Shown: piece after piece, positions 53,961 through 62,793 of the stretch
Layout: the number at the start of each line of letters is the position of its first letter
Numbering within the stretch: position 1 is the first letter of the stretch
NCBI GenBank assembly: GCA_049645705.1
Contig: JBARUK010000027.1
Span: 124,001-188,000 of the forward strand
Direction: 5' to 3'
From: JBGNFV01 sp049645705
GTDB taxonomy: Bacteria; Bacteroidota; Bacteroidia; Cytophagales; Cyclobacteriaceae
DNA length: 64,000 nt
Notes under the pieces: model-generated
Database searches by the model: none
Told to the model about the DNA's origin: nothing
What the model saw: only the letters and a program-made list of their open reading frames with translations
Position numbers and translations under genes: made by a program

Positions 53961-54057
53961 CTTGGGGGTGTCCGCCTGATGGCGGGCTGAGAGAATACCC
54001 ACTGGCAGCCAGACGGCAGCCAGACACCTGATCCGGGTAATGCCGGCGTAGGGAATG
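53961..54057 (+). promoter_or_regulatory. TPP riboswitch 2
   Basis: Aptamer with GGGGGTGTCC at P2, a perfect CCGCC/GGCGG P3, GCTGAGAG, ATACCC, ACCTGATCCGGGTAATGCC and GGCGTAGGGA. The P2/P4 joint carries an insertion (54001-54026). There is no promoter element between the pseudogene and this riboswitch, so it is likely an internal switch in one transcript for the receptor. Confidence 0.92.
54004..54025 (+). repeat. Tandem 11-base repeat inside TPP riboswitch 2
   Basis: GGCAGCCAGAC occurs twice in direct contact. It lies in the P2/P4 joint and, with the flanking CT, forms the stem CTGG/CCAG. Confidence 0.85.
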
Positions 54058-54063
54058 AGAACC

Positions 54064-54086
54064 GGCAGAAAATCCCCCTTTCTGCC
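54064..54086 (+). terminator. Candidate terminator of TPP riboswitch 2
   Basis: GGCAGAAA/TTTCTGCC arms around ATCCCCC, followed by CATGTTTT. It lies just after the aptamer. The C-run in the loop could pair with the G-run of P2 in an alternative fold. Confidence 0.5.
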
Positions 54087-54116
54087 CATGTTTTACATCT
54101 ATTTATAATAACAAGT

Positions 54117-56543
54117 ATGCAAGTATGCATCAGAGCAAAGGTCAGAGCGGCCTTTCTAACCTTCTTAATGCTAATAACAGTACACTTAGCCCAGGCTCAG
54201 AGAACTACCCTTGATGTATCAGGAAAAGTAGTGGATAAAAGTACTGGCGAAGGCCTGCCTGGCGCCACCATTCTCGTTCGTGAGACCGGCCGCGGCATTA
54301 CTTCCGGGTCCGGTGGTAACTTTTCTTTTCAGTTACCTGGAGGTACCTATACCCTCGAAGTGAGATTTATCGGTTATGAAATGATGACCCGGGAGATATC
54401 TGCCGATAACGCACAGGGGATTGCCTTGAGCCTTGCCGAGTCTACCATTCTGACCGAAGAGGTAGTCGTGACCGGGGTAAGGGCATCCGAAAAAACCCCC
54501 GTTACTTATACTGAAGTATCGGGAGAAGAACTGGAAAAACAAAACCTGGGGCAGGACCTGCCCTACCTGGTAAATTTTGAGCCCAGTGTGGTCACCACCT
54601 CCGATGCTGGTGCAGGAGTAGGTTATACCGGTATCCGCATCCGTGGCAGCGACCCTACCCGTATCAATGTCACTGTAAATGGCATTCCGCTGAATGATGC
54701 CGAATCACAAGGTGTCTTTTGGGTTAATATGCCTGACTTTGCCAGTTCCGTAGAGAATGTGCAGATCCAGCGTGGTGTTGGTACCTCTACCAACGGAGCC
54801 GGGGCCTTCGGGGCCACAGTAGACCTCAATACCCTGGAACTTAACCGCGAGGGGTATGCAGAGGTGCGCAACAGCGTTGGTAGCTTCAATACCTGGCGGC
54901 ACACCGTAAAGGCAGGCACCGGTCTGCTCAATGACCGCTTCGCTGTGGATGCCAGGCTGTCAAAGATCACCTCAGATGGCTACATAGACCGCGCCTTCTC
55001 CGACCTGCAGAGCTACTACATATCAGGAGGGTATTATGGCGAAAAGAGCCTCATCAAGCTGAATGTATTCAGCGGTAAGGAACAAACCTACCAGGCCTGG
55101 TATGGCGTGCCTGAGTCCCTGGTAGAGAGTGACCCCACCTTAAACCTGGCAGGTACAGACTACTTCCAGCGGGAAAATCCCTATGACAATGAAACGGATA
55201 ATTACCAGCAGGACCATTACCAGCTTATTTATTCATACGAAGCCAATCCTGAGCTGAGCTTTAATGCCGCTCTGCACTACACATACGGCCGTGGATATTA
55301 TGAGCAATTCAAAGTAAATGATGACCTGGCCGACTACGGGCTCAACTACCCTGTCATCGGTGATAGTACCATCACCAACTCTGACCTGATCAGAAGGCGC
55401 TGGCTGGACAACGATTTCTACGGAGGTATATTTTCGGCAGACTACCGCCCTTCCGAAAGCCTGCAGGTCATACTCGGTGGCGGCTGGAACCGCTACGACG
55501 GAGACCATTTCGGAGAGATCATATGGTCACAGTTTACCGCAGGCAGCAATATCCGAGACCGCTACTACGATAATAATGCAGTAAAAGAAGACGTAAACGT
55601 ATACAGTAAGCTATACTATAAGGTTTCGCCAGGTCTCATTGCCTTTATCGACCTGCAGTATCGCCGGGTAGATTATACATTTCTCGGGTTTGATAATAAC
55701 CTCAATAATGTGCAGCAAGATGACCAGCTCAACTTCTTTAATCCAAAGGCCGGTCTGACCTACCTGTGGGAAGAGAACAACAGAGCCTATGTAAGCTTTG
55801 GTATTGCTCATCGCGAACCCAACCGTGATGACTATACCCAAAGTACGCCTGATAGCCGACCTAATGCAGAGGAACTGCGTAACCTGGAACTTGGGTACCA
55901 GTACCATGACGAGCGCTTCATGTTCAATGCCAACTACTATCTGATGGACTACACGGACCAGCTAGTACTGACCGGTGAGATAAACGATGTAGGCGCCTAT
56001 ATACGCACCAATATTGCCGACAGCTACCGTACCGGTATCGAACTGCAAGGTAGTTATCTCATTTTTCCCAGCCTCAGGTGGAATGCCAACGTGACGCTGA
56101 GCCGTAATAAGATAGATAACTTTATCGAGTTCATAGACAATTACGACATAGGTGGTCAGCAGGAAACCGAGTACGGGAATACCTCTATAGCGCTGTCTCC
56201 CGAAGTGATAGCAGGCTCACAGTTGAGTTGGTATCCGCTGAACGGCTTCGAGGTAAGCCTGCTAAGCAAGTATGTGGGTAAGCAGTACCTGGACAATACA
56301 GAAAATGACGAGCGTGCCATAGCCCCGTATTTTGTAAATGACCTGCGGTTACTGTACTCTATCAAACCTAAATGGATAGACGAAATAGCCCTGTCACTAT
56401 TGGTAAATAATGTGTTCAACGAACGTTATGTGTCTAATGGATACACCTTTGGCTATATAGCTGGTGATCAGACCATATATGAAGAATACTACTACCCCCA
56501 GGCCGGAACAAACTTCCTGTTTGGCACTACATTTAAATTTTAA
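54117..56543 (+). CDS. TonB-dependent receptor, probable thiamine-compound uptake
   Basis: The 808-residue receptor has a signal peptide (to about residue 28), a CarboxypepD_reg domain (residues 30-110), TonB-box-like EEVVVTG, a plug (GYTGIRIRGSDPTRINVTVN, IQRGVGTSTNGAGAFGATVD) and a 22-strand-type barrel ending in the aromatic FGTTFKF. The leading TPP riboswitch suggests thiamine or a precursor as substrate, as in the omr1 genes of Bacteroidota. Its TAATG overlaps the next start. AAGTATGC is duplicated in tandem around the ATG (54113-54128). Confidence 0.9.
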   Translation: MQVCIRAKVRAAFLTFLMLITVHLAQAQRTTLDVSGKVVDKSTGEGLPGATILVRETGRGITSGSGGNFSFQLPGGTYTLEVRFIGYEMMTREISADNAQGIALSLAESTILTEEVVVTGVRASEKTPVTYTEVSGEELEKQNLGQDLPYLVNFEPSVVTTSDAGAGVGYTGIRIRGSDPTRINVTVNGIPLNDAESQGVFWVNMPDFASSVENVQIQRGVGTSTNGAGAFGATVDLNTLELNREGYAEVRNSVGSFNTWRHTVKAGTGLLNDRFAVDARLSKITSDGYIDRAFSDLQSYYISGGYYGEKSLIKLNVFSGKEQTYQAWYGVPESLVESDPTLNLAGTDYFQRENPYDNETDNYQQDHYQLIYSYEANPELSFNAALHYTYGRGYYEQFKVNDDLADYGLNYPVIGDSTITNSDLIRRRWLDNDFYGGIFSADYRPSESLQVILGGGWNRYDGDHFGEIIWSQFTAGSNIRDRYYDNNAVKEDVNVYSKLYYKVSPGLIAFIDLQYRRVDYTFLGFDNNLNNVQQDDQLNFFNPKAGLTYLWEENNRAYVSFGIAHREPNRDDYTQSTPDSRPNAEELRNLELGYQYHDERFMFNANYYLMDYTDQLVLTGEINDVGAYIRTNIADSYRTGIELQGSYLIFPSLRWNANVTLSRNKIDNFIEFIDNYDIGGQQETEYGNTSIALSPEVIAGSQLSWYPLNGFEVSLLSKYVGKQYLDNTENDERAIAPYFVNDLRLLYSIKPKWIDEIALSLLVNNVFNERYVSNGYTFGYIAGDQTIYEEYYYPQAGTNFLFGTTFKF

Positions 56544-57610
56544 TGAGTAAGCGGTTCATACCCTTCTCAGAGATACGCAGCTTCGACCGGGTACTGGTGG
56601 TAGACAGCCACCACCCGGCAGGGTTTGCCCTTTCACACTGGCGGGGCGCGGCCATTCACCCCCGCATACACGATGCTACCAGCACAGGCATCGTTCTCAA
56701 TGCACTGGAAAAAAGGATACCCGAGCTATCATACCCCTACGTTACCAATAATCACTTCGATGTGGATGGCTTTTTGGGTATATGGGCCTTGCTCAACCCT
56801 GAGAAAGCCCTGGAATACCAGCATATACTGAGGCAGATGGCCCTGATAGGCGACTTCAGAGAGCTGGATACCGACCTGCCGGAAAGCACACGTGCGCTAA
56901 AGCTTGTATGCTGGATAAATACAGTAGAGAAAAAGAGATTCTACGGTCCGTTTGAAGCACCCGAACATCATGATAAAGAAGCCGTGCTGTGTGTACCGAA
57001 GTACGAATATTTTCTTGAGCACTTCGGGCAGGTACTTACCGACCCCGATCACTTCAGGGCAGACTGGATAGAAGAGTTCAACCAGGTGAGTAGCGGCATC
57101 GACCAGGTAAATTCACCAGAAACTACCTACTATGATTTCCCCGAAACAGGCCTCCGCGTAATAGATACTCCCGAACCTCTGCACTACTACGCGCTTTTTC
57201 AATCTTCAAAAGGCTACTCTGCCATTCTTAGCATGTACAGTGGCCGTCGCTATGAGCTCGAATACAAATACACCACCTGGGTAGATACCGGACGGCCCTC
57301 ATATCCACGGCTCAAACTGGGCTCCCTGGCAGATAAGCTTTCGGCCATGGAACCGGAGGCTCATACCTGGCGTACGGACAGCATATTCGATACAGGCCCT
57401 ATCATGCGGGTCACCAAAGACAACCTTTCCAAGGCTCAGCGATATGACCACCCCTTCCGCAGGCCTATAGCTTCCTCGGGCCTGAGTAAAAAAGAAGTAC
57501 TGGATACGATTTTAGATTTTTTCAGACATAATCTGGAAAACGTAGAACAACAGCCCTTCTGGACCTGGCAGGAGATGCGGGATATAAACGAAAGCTTATC
57601 TTTGCATTGA
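56543..57610 (+). CDS. Conserved protein of unknown function (possibly DUF6687)
   Basis: The 355-residue protein overlaps the receptor gene by one base. I see VVDSHHPAGFALSHWRGAAI at the start and YVTNNHFDVDGFLGIWALL (about residues 62-80), a His/Asp-rich pattern that could bind metal, and no signal peptide or membrane helix. The name DUF6687 is my recollection, not a check. Being in the thiamine operon, it may handle or salvage a thiamine fragment. Confidence 0.6.
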   Translation: MSKRFIPFSEIRSFDRVLVVDSHHPAGFALSHWRGAAIHPRIHDATSTGIVLNALEKRIPELSYPYVTNNHFDVDGFLGIWALLNPEKALEYQHILRQMALIGDFRELDTDLPESTRALKLVCWINTVEKKRFYGPFEAPEHHDKEAVLCVPKYEYFLEHFGQVLTDPDHFRADWIEEFNQVSSGIDQVNSPETTYYDFPETGLRVIDTPEPLHYYALFQSSKGYSAILSMYSGRRYELEYKYTTWVDTGRPSYPRLKLGSLADKLSAMEPEAHTWRTDSIFDTGPIMRVTKDNLSKAQRYDHPFRRPIASSGLSKKEVLDTILDFFRHNLENVEQQPFWTWQEMRDINESLSLH

Positions 57611-57622
57611 AATCAGATAAGT

Positions 57623-58246
57623 ATGTCCAGTCATCATTTTGTCAAAGAAGATCAGGAGCCCGCCCTGCTGGTCATGGATTTCCACCCGGAAACAGACCTG
57701 GACATATTAGAGCAGCTACTGGAATGGAGTCCGAGAGTCTTGGCCTTTCCGGCACATGCGGAAATGCTCCTGGATGCAGGCTATAAAGTTGATGTCATTC
57801 TATCCTCCAAAAAAGACCTTGAAACGGCCCGTGTGTTGCAAGAGCAACAGCGACATATCACTATCACTGAGCTTGACAGTGACCGCTACGGACTCTACTG
57901 TCTTAGTATACTATTTGTAAAAGCTCTTAATATACTTAACGCACCATTAGGGGAATTAGAGACAGCCTTTTTGGCAGAAGATACCCTACATTCTTATGAA
58001 GTAGCATTTTACTGGTCTCAGGCCAAAGCAACCCTCTCAGGCGGTATGTTTAAGAAATGGTTGCCGGAAGGTCACCGGTTGGAGCTACTTACCACCGTTA
58101 CTGAGACGACGCATCATAATTTGTCGCCGGTTGACCAACCCCCGGGTGGGCTGTTCAGAAGCAGTCAGCACTTTTGCGTAGTCAAAGACGGGATTGTCAG
58201 GATAAGCACAGGCAGCAAAAGATTGCTGGTAGCTGAGAAGGCATAA
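57623..58246 (+). CDS. Degenerate thiamine-pyrophosphokinase-like protein
   Basis: The 207-residue protein has the two-part layout of TPK: a Rossmann-like N-part (VLAFPAHAEMLLDAGYKVDV and LETARVLQEQQRHI) and a C-terminal beta part (VVKDGIVRISTGSKRLLV). The catalytic GDxDS and TD pairs of TPK are replaced (VILSSKKD, LDSDRYGL). It may bind rather than phosphorylate thiamine, or the resemblance may be weak. Context: last gene of the thiamine operon. Confidence 0.45.
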   Translation: MSSHHFVKEDQEPALLVMDFHPETDLDILEQLLEWSPRVLAFPAHAEMLLDAGYKVDVILSSKKDLETARVLQEQQRHITITELDSDRYGLYCLSILFVKALNILNAPLGELETAFLAEDTLHSYEVAFYWSQAKATLSGGMFKKWLPEGHRLELLTTVTETTHHNLSPVDQPPGGLFRSSQHFCVVKDGIVRISTGSKRLLVAEKA

Positions 58247-58248
58247 AA

Positions 58249-58274
58249 AAAAGCCTGATAGAACAGGCCTTTTA
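58249..58274. terminator. Terminator after the thiamine operon
   Basis: GCCTG/CAGGC stem with an A-run before and CTTTTATT after, between the plus operon and a minus-strand gene. Confidence 0.75.
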
Positions 58275-58295
58275 TTGATACGGTCAACGTCTGTA

Positions 58296-58649
58296 TTATA
58301 GAAGTATCAGCAGTAAGATTATAATAATCAGTGCTGTACCGCCTATATAGATTCCTCCGTTAACAGCTTCGGCCTTCATAGCCTTCTCTATATCTTTTAC
58401 TTCTTTCCTGAGCTCTTTCTTCTCTACTCTCGATAACTCACCCTTATCAATAGTTTTGATTTCCATGAGCCTGTCATTCAGTTCAAAAAACTTGTTTTGG
58501 TTTTCAGCAGGAAGCTCCTTGAACTTTTCTTTGTCGATGAATTCCGGTAATGCATCTACCTTATCATTGTACGTTCCGGCTAAAGCTGGAGATACAAATA
58601 GGACAAGCGTGATACACAGGGCTAAAAAATATTGAGCGGTTTTTTTCAT
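58296..58649 (-). CDS. Exported small protein with C-terminal membrane helix
   Basis: The 117-residue protein has a signal peptide (MKKTAQYFLALCITLVLFVSPALA), a charged helical middle (KELPAENQNKFFELNDRLMEI) and a C-terminal hydrophobic helix (YIGGTALIIIILLLILL). I do not recognise a family. The topology suggests an inner-membrane protein with a periplasmic helical part. Flanked by terminator and msrA. Confidence 0.6.
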   Translation of the reverse strand: MKKTAQYFLALCITLVLFVSPALAGTYNDKVDALPEFIDKEKFKELPAENQNKFFELNDRLMEIKTIDKGELSRVEKKELRKEVKDIEKAMKAEAVNGGIYIGGTALIIIILLLILL

Positions 58650-58720
58650 GGTAACTAATGTTTGATAAAATCTCTCAGTTAACCCCTGGCTTATACAAAA
58701 TGTTAGATAAGGGACTGAGG

Positions 58721-59248
58721 CTATTTAATTTTATCTGCAAACACCTTTTCTAGTTTTTTGAGCTTAGGGACTATAATTGCCTGACAGTAAGGCTGGCTCA
58801 TGTTTTCATTATAGAAATTCTGGTGATCGCCGTCAGCTACATAAAAATTTTCGAACGGAACAATCTCCGTTACTATAGGCGCACCAAAGATGTCTTCCTC
58901 TTCCAGTTTTTGCTTATAGTGCACGGCCTTCTTTCGTTGCTCTTCCGAGTGGTAAAATATAGCAGAGCGGTACTGGGTCCCCACATCATAGCCCTGGCGG
59001 TTTAGTGTAGTGGGGTCGTGTGTTTTCCAGAACACCTCCAGCAGCTCATCAAAGCTGACTGCTTCAGGGTCGTACTTTATCTGAACTACCTCGGCATGCC
59101 CGGTGACACCGTTACAAACTTCCCTGTAGGCAGGGTTTTTTATATGTCCACCTGAATATCCAGAAACTACCTCATCCACCCCCTTAACTCGCTGAAATAT
59201 AGCCTCAATACACCAAAAGCAGCCTGATCCGAATGTCGCTTTTTCCAT
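58721..59248 (-). CDS. msrA: Peptide methionine-S-sulfoxide reductase
   Basis: The 175-residue enzyme has the MsrA active site GCFWC (Cys10) and VVSGYSGGHIKNPAY, GHAEVVQIKYDPE, and VGTQYRSAIFYH. It repairs oxidised methionine. It lacks a signal peptide, so it is cytosolic. No msrB is fused or adjacent. Confidence 0.95.
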   Translation of the reverse strand: MEKATFGSGCFWCIEAIFQRVKGVDEVVSGYSGGHIKNPAYREVCNGVTGHAEVVQIKYDPEAVSFDELLEVFWKTHDPTTLNRQGYDVGTQYRSAIFYHSEEQRKKAVHYKQKLEEEDIFGAPIVTEIVPFENFYVADGDHQNFYNENMSQPYCQAIIVPKLKKLEKVFADKIK

Positions 59249-59407
59249 TTTTGCTAATAACTGTTAGTTTTCTCATTAACGAAATGACCCTTCGAAAGTT
59301 TGTAATGCCATGAGTTTCAACGTGGGAAGTTATGTGTTAAGACAAGTTATATATTAAAATATGAGGGGATAATCGGAGACTATTTACGTTCATAATGGAA
59401 TCTTTTA

Positions 59408-59437
59408 TTTGTCTGTCGAAAATATTTCTTATCTTGG
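59408..59437 (+). promoter_or_regulatory. Promoter for the XRE regulator gene
   Basis: TTTG (59408-59411), 18-base spacer, TATCTTGG (59430-59437), one mismatch from TAnnTTTG. It is 22 bases before the ATG. Confidence 0.5.
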
Positions 59438-59458
59438 CATACAAAATCAGCTAGTATA

Positions 59459-59893
59459 ATGCAGAAATATTTTTCAAAAAACCTCCGCTTTTTACGAAAA
59501 AAGCAAAATCTCACTCAATTAGACCTCGCCGAATTTCTTGGCAAAACCAAGGGTCTTATAAGTTGTTACGAAAAGGGTACCGCTGAGCCGGGTATGGCAG
59601 TTCTACTGCGTATATCCCATAAGCTTGGTATTAACCTGCATGATCTGTGTACGAAAGATTTGTCACAAGATGAAAACTTCCTGACTCAGGGCGATTTGAC
59701 CCCTAATCTGGATGATTTTAAAGAAAGACTGAATCTCATAAAACAGAAGAGCGTAAAGTCGGACAACGGTGCAGTCCAGAATGAGGCAGTACACCTTTCG
59801 GAAGAAGTAATTGAGTTTCTTCAGAACATGGATAAGCGCTTGCTGGATGCCAGCTATGAGCTTGAAAGTGTGCTAAACGCACTTAGGAAATAA
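59459..59893 (+). CDS. XRE-family transcriptional regulator
   Basis: The 144-residue protein has an N-terminal helix-turn-helix (about residues 7-62): LRFLRKKQNLTQLDLAEFLG and KGLISCYEKGTAEPGM, LLRISHKLGINLHDL. A linker and a helical C-terminus (EEVIEFLQNMDKRLLDASYE) may mediate dimerisation. Targets are unknown; it is monocistronic. Confidence 0.85.
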   Translation: MQKYFSKNLRFLRKKQNLTQLDLAEFLGKTKGLISCYEKGTAEPGMAVLLRISHKLGINLHDLCTKDLSQDENFLTQGDLTPNLDDFKERLNLIKQKSVKSDNGAVQNEAVHLSEEVIEFLQNMDKRLLDASYELESVLNALRK

Positions 59894-59916
59894 TTCTTGT
59901 TCTGTTAAGATGAGAG

Positions 59917-60201
59917 TTAGTCAGACAGTTGCCTTTTCCGGCTCTTAGCAGGCGGAACAGGATCATATCCGTGCCCTCCCCAGGGATGGCATCTCGAGAT
60001 ACGTTTTATTGCCAGAGCCATACCTCTGCCCGGGCCATGTGTCCGTATAGCCTTTAGTGCATACTGAGAGCAGGTAGGAGTATACCGGCAACTGGCAGGA
60101 AAGTATGGGGATATCCCATACTGATAAAATCGTATGGCTGCACTGAGCAGCCATACGATTGATTTTTTTATTGTCCGGTAAAGTACACGGAAGATGTTCA
60201 T
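59917..60201 (-). CDS. yidD: Membrane protein insertion efficiency factor
   Basis: The 94-residue protein has an N-terminal amphipathic or membrane part and the YidD core: YQYGISPYFPASCRYTPTCS, YALKAIRTHGPGRGMALAIK, and RCHPWGGHGYDPVP. YidD helps YidC-dependent insertion. It lies 10 bases after the hypothetical gene; yidC is elsewhere. Confidence 0.93.
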   Translation of the reverse strand: MNIFRVLYRTIKKSIVWLLSAAIRFYQYGISPYFPASCRYTPTCSQYALKAIRTHGPGRGMALAIKRISRCHPWGGHGYDPVPPAKSRKRQLSD

Positions 60202-60211
60202 CCGGTAGCTT

Positions 60212-60517
60212 TTATTTAAAATTGGGCTGTCTTATCATGGCAGCATAGGGCAGTATATCTTCTTCCTGAATACTTTCCAACGGTTTATGCATGTGGAATG
60301 TCACTACCGGATTATACGAAAACACATCCAGTACGCATACTTTTGTGACCTCTTTTAATTGCCCTTCACAATCCACATAACTATAACAGCTTACCATCAC
60401 ATTCTTCGTATTGAAGCGTGGCTTTCCCTTTAGCTTCCGAACAAATTTTTTGATTCTGTGAGCACCTTCGTATTGTTCAACAGAGTAAAACTTATCAGGC
60501 TCTTGTAACATTGTCAT
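60212..60517 (-). CDS. Hypothetical protein upstream of yidD
   Basis: The 101-residue protein shows no recognised motif; it is mixed alpha/beta with HRIKKFVRKLKGKPRF (basic) and VMVSCYSYVDCEGQLKEV. It could begin at M3 (60511). An AAGGAGG lies about 22 bases upstream. It is co-transcribed with yidD. Confidence 0.5.
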   Translation of the reverse strand: MTMLQEPDKFYSVEQYEGAHRIKKFVRKLKGKPRFNTKNVMVSCYSYVDCEGQLKEVTKVCVLDVFSYNPVVTFHMHKPLESIQEEDILPYAAMIRQPNFK

Positions 60518-60645
60518 TTGTATAAATCGTCTATGAAGACCTCCTTTTTTGTTCTATAGTTTTGTAAACGCCAATTCGCCTTCAAAAAATCCCGCTGGCA
60601 TAGATTTTTCGTAAATATTAGCTTAAGGGTACTTCTGTGAGAGCA

Positions 60646-60685
60646 AAACTGAGGAGGCTGCCACAAATGACAGCCTCTTCAGTTT
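60646..60685 (-). terminator. Terminator after the M1 peptidase gene
   Basis: AAACTGAGGAGGCTG and CAGCCTCTTCAGTTT arms (one G.U) around a 10-base loop, followed on the minus strand by TTTTGC. It lies 16 bases past the stop. Confidence 0.75.
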
Positions 60686-60700
60686 GATTACCACAGTATA

Positions 60701-62581
60701 TTACTTGTTCGTATTCTGCCGGTATATAGTAGGTGGAAGGTCGTTAGAGTCGCTTTCCGAGTTCCACACATTGTCAGACTTGTCAATGTCTGCAAGTCGC
60801 TCAGACGGGTCTATTTCTATCTTGTCTATATCTGCCCTGTTCCTGTCCAGCATCAGGCTGTAGAAGGGGTATACCCAGGGCCAGTCCTCGTGGACTATAC
60901 GGGTCATATCCATCGTTTCGTCCTTTTCGCCACGCATGATCTGCAAGGGCATATAGTGATACTCCTTGCTACCATCCTTATAGGTGACTACCACATCCAT
61001 AGGCATAGGCATTTTGCCTTTTCGCTCCAGTATTATCTCCGTATGGTTGCCCTGTTCTTTCACCTCCTTTATGCCGTAATCTATAGCATTGATAGTGTAT
61101 ATCCATTGCTCATAATACCAGTCCAGTACCATTCCGCTCTCCTTTTCCATGATCCTTATAAAGTCATCCGGCGTTGGGTGCTTTAGTTTGTACGTATTGA
61201 AGTATCGGCTGAATGCCCTGTCGAAAGTCTCGCTGCCTATTACATAACTAAGCTGATACAGGAATACATTACCCTTAGAGTAAGCATTAGTGCCGTATGC
61301 ACGGTTAGTGTTATAAAAATCACTGGGGGTGCTCATAGGCTCCTCCTTATCCGTACCTGCCAGGCTAAAGTAGCTTTTGTATGCGCCACTGTGTGGGTTA
61401 CTGCGCTCCCCGGTAAGCATCTGGTCTATGACCACATCTTCTGCAAAGCTTGTAAAGCCTTCGTCCATCCAGGGGTGCTTAGCCTCATTAGTAGCCAGGG
61501 CCATTTGGTACCAGCTATGCGCTATTTCATGTACCGCCACATTTACCAGGCTGGACATGTTGCGCGTACCAGTAATGAGAGTAGCCATTGCGTATTCCAT
61601 GCCACCGTCGCCACCCTGTATCACAGAGTATTTGTCCCAGGGGTACTTGCCGAACTGTTCGTTCATGATCTCAAACGTACGGCCCACAGCCTTCTGCAGA
61701 AACTGCCAGTTCTGAGCTATAGTGTCATTATCAGGCTGGTAGAAGAAGTGTACCTCCGGCCCGTCAGGTACCTGTATCACATCATGCTTGTAGTCCGGAT
61801 CAGCCGCCCAGGCAAAGTCGTGTACATTTGGCGCTTTAAAGTGCCAGGTTAGCTTCTTGCCTCTTTTTCTTTTTGTATTCTGTCCGTATCCGTGGCCTAC
61901 GTCTTCAGGGTTTTGCAGGTAGCCGGTAGCAGCTACCACATAGTCTGCGTCCAGCGTTAGGCGCACATCAAAATCCCCCCACACACCATGAAACTCACGG
62001 GCTACGTAAGGATCAGTATGCCAACCCTGGTAGTCGTACTCCGCCATTTTGGGAAACCACTGGGTCATGCTGTAGCGGATGCCTTCGGCATTATCGCGGC
62101 CGGAGCGGCGGACCTGCGAAGGTACCTGACCCGAAAAATCAAGTTCTATGGTAGCCTGCTTGCCGGGAAGTATCGGCTCGTCCAGCGTTATCTCCATTAC
62201 CGTTCCCTCCACTTTCGAGTCCGGTTTATTGCCACCTACTTCCAGGGAAGTCACCTTCAGGTAGCCCTGTTCCTCCTCAGAAAGCTTGGCGATACGATCC
62301 TGCACCCGCCTGTCAGGGTCAGAAATATTCCGGCTGCGTACATCCATCATGCTACCGGGCTGGAACGCGTTAAAGTACAGATGGAAGTATACGTGGTGAA
62401 GAGTGTCGGGTGAATTATTGTAGTAAGTAATCTTTTCCGTACCGGTAAAGCGATTGCTCTTGACATCCATGTCGACATTGATCTGGTACTCAATACGCTG
62501 CTGCCAGTAGGTATCACCTGCGCCATAGCAGGTCACAGTAGTAAGGATCAGAGATAATGCAGTGATAAAGATTTTATACAT
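60701..62581 (-). CDS. M1 family metallopeptidase
   Basis: The 626-residue exported enzyme has a signal peptide (to CYGA), an M1 beta N-domain, the GGMEYA motif (GAMEN variant), HEIAHSWYQ with the HExxH zinc site, the distal zinc Glu in HPWMDEGFTSF, and a helical C-part. M1 enzymes remove N-terminal residues. Some exported Bacteroidota members may be inactive on substrates; catalytic residues are intact here. Confidence 0.9.
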   Translation of the reverse strand: MYKIFITALSLILTTVTCYGAGDTYWQQRIEYQINVDMDVKSNRFTGTEKITYYNNSPDTLHHVYFHLYFNAFQPGSMMDVRSRNISDPDRRVQDRIAKLSEEEQGYLKVTSLEVGGNKPDSKVEGTVMEITLDEPILPGKQATIELDFSGQVPSQVRRSGRDNAEGIRYSMTQWFPKMAEYDYQGWHTDPYVAREFHGVWGDFDVRLTLDADYVVAATGYLQNPEDVGHGYGQNTKRKRGKKLTWHFKAPNVHDFAWAADPDYKHDVIQVPDGPEVHFFYQPDNDTIAQNWQFLQKAVGRTFEIMNEQFGKYPWDKYSVIQGGDGGMEYAMATLITGTRNMSSLVNVAVHEIAHSWYQMALATNEAKHPWMDEGFTSFAEDVVIDQMLTGERSNPHSGAYKSYFSLAGTDKEEPMSTPSDFYNTNRAYGTNAYSKGNVFLYQLSYVIGSETFDRAFSRYFNTYKLKHPTPDDFIRIMEKESGMVLDWYYEQWIYTINAIDYGIKEVKEQGNHTEIILERKGKMPMPMDVVVTYKDGSKEYHYMPLQIMRGEKDETMDMTRIVHEDWPWVYPFYSLMLDRNRADIDKIEIDPSERLADIDKSDNVWNSESDSNDLPPTIYRQNTNK

Positions 62582-62793
62582 CCGGCCTTTTTGGTTTTAT
62601 GTATCTTAAAAAACATTCCAAATTAGGGGAATATGCCCTGTTTTCAAACGGATTTACAAGAATGGATTTTCAGGAAAAAGTGTGCAGGCTATAGGTTTTA
62701 GATGAAATGGCGTAATTTTAACCTGTCTGAGGGTACATGGCAGGAATTACCCCGCGCTAATCTTTGTTAATGACACTGACAAAATTTACATAA

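Noticed and set aside
54113..54128. Tandem AAGTATGC at the receptor start as a phase-variation switch
   Set aside because: Only two copies; the second ATG is out of frame and too few repeats exist for slippage.
60701..62581. M1 protein as an inactive paralog
   Set aside because: HExxH, the distal Glu and the GGMEYA motif are all intact.
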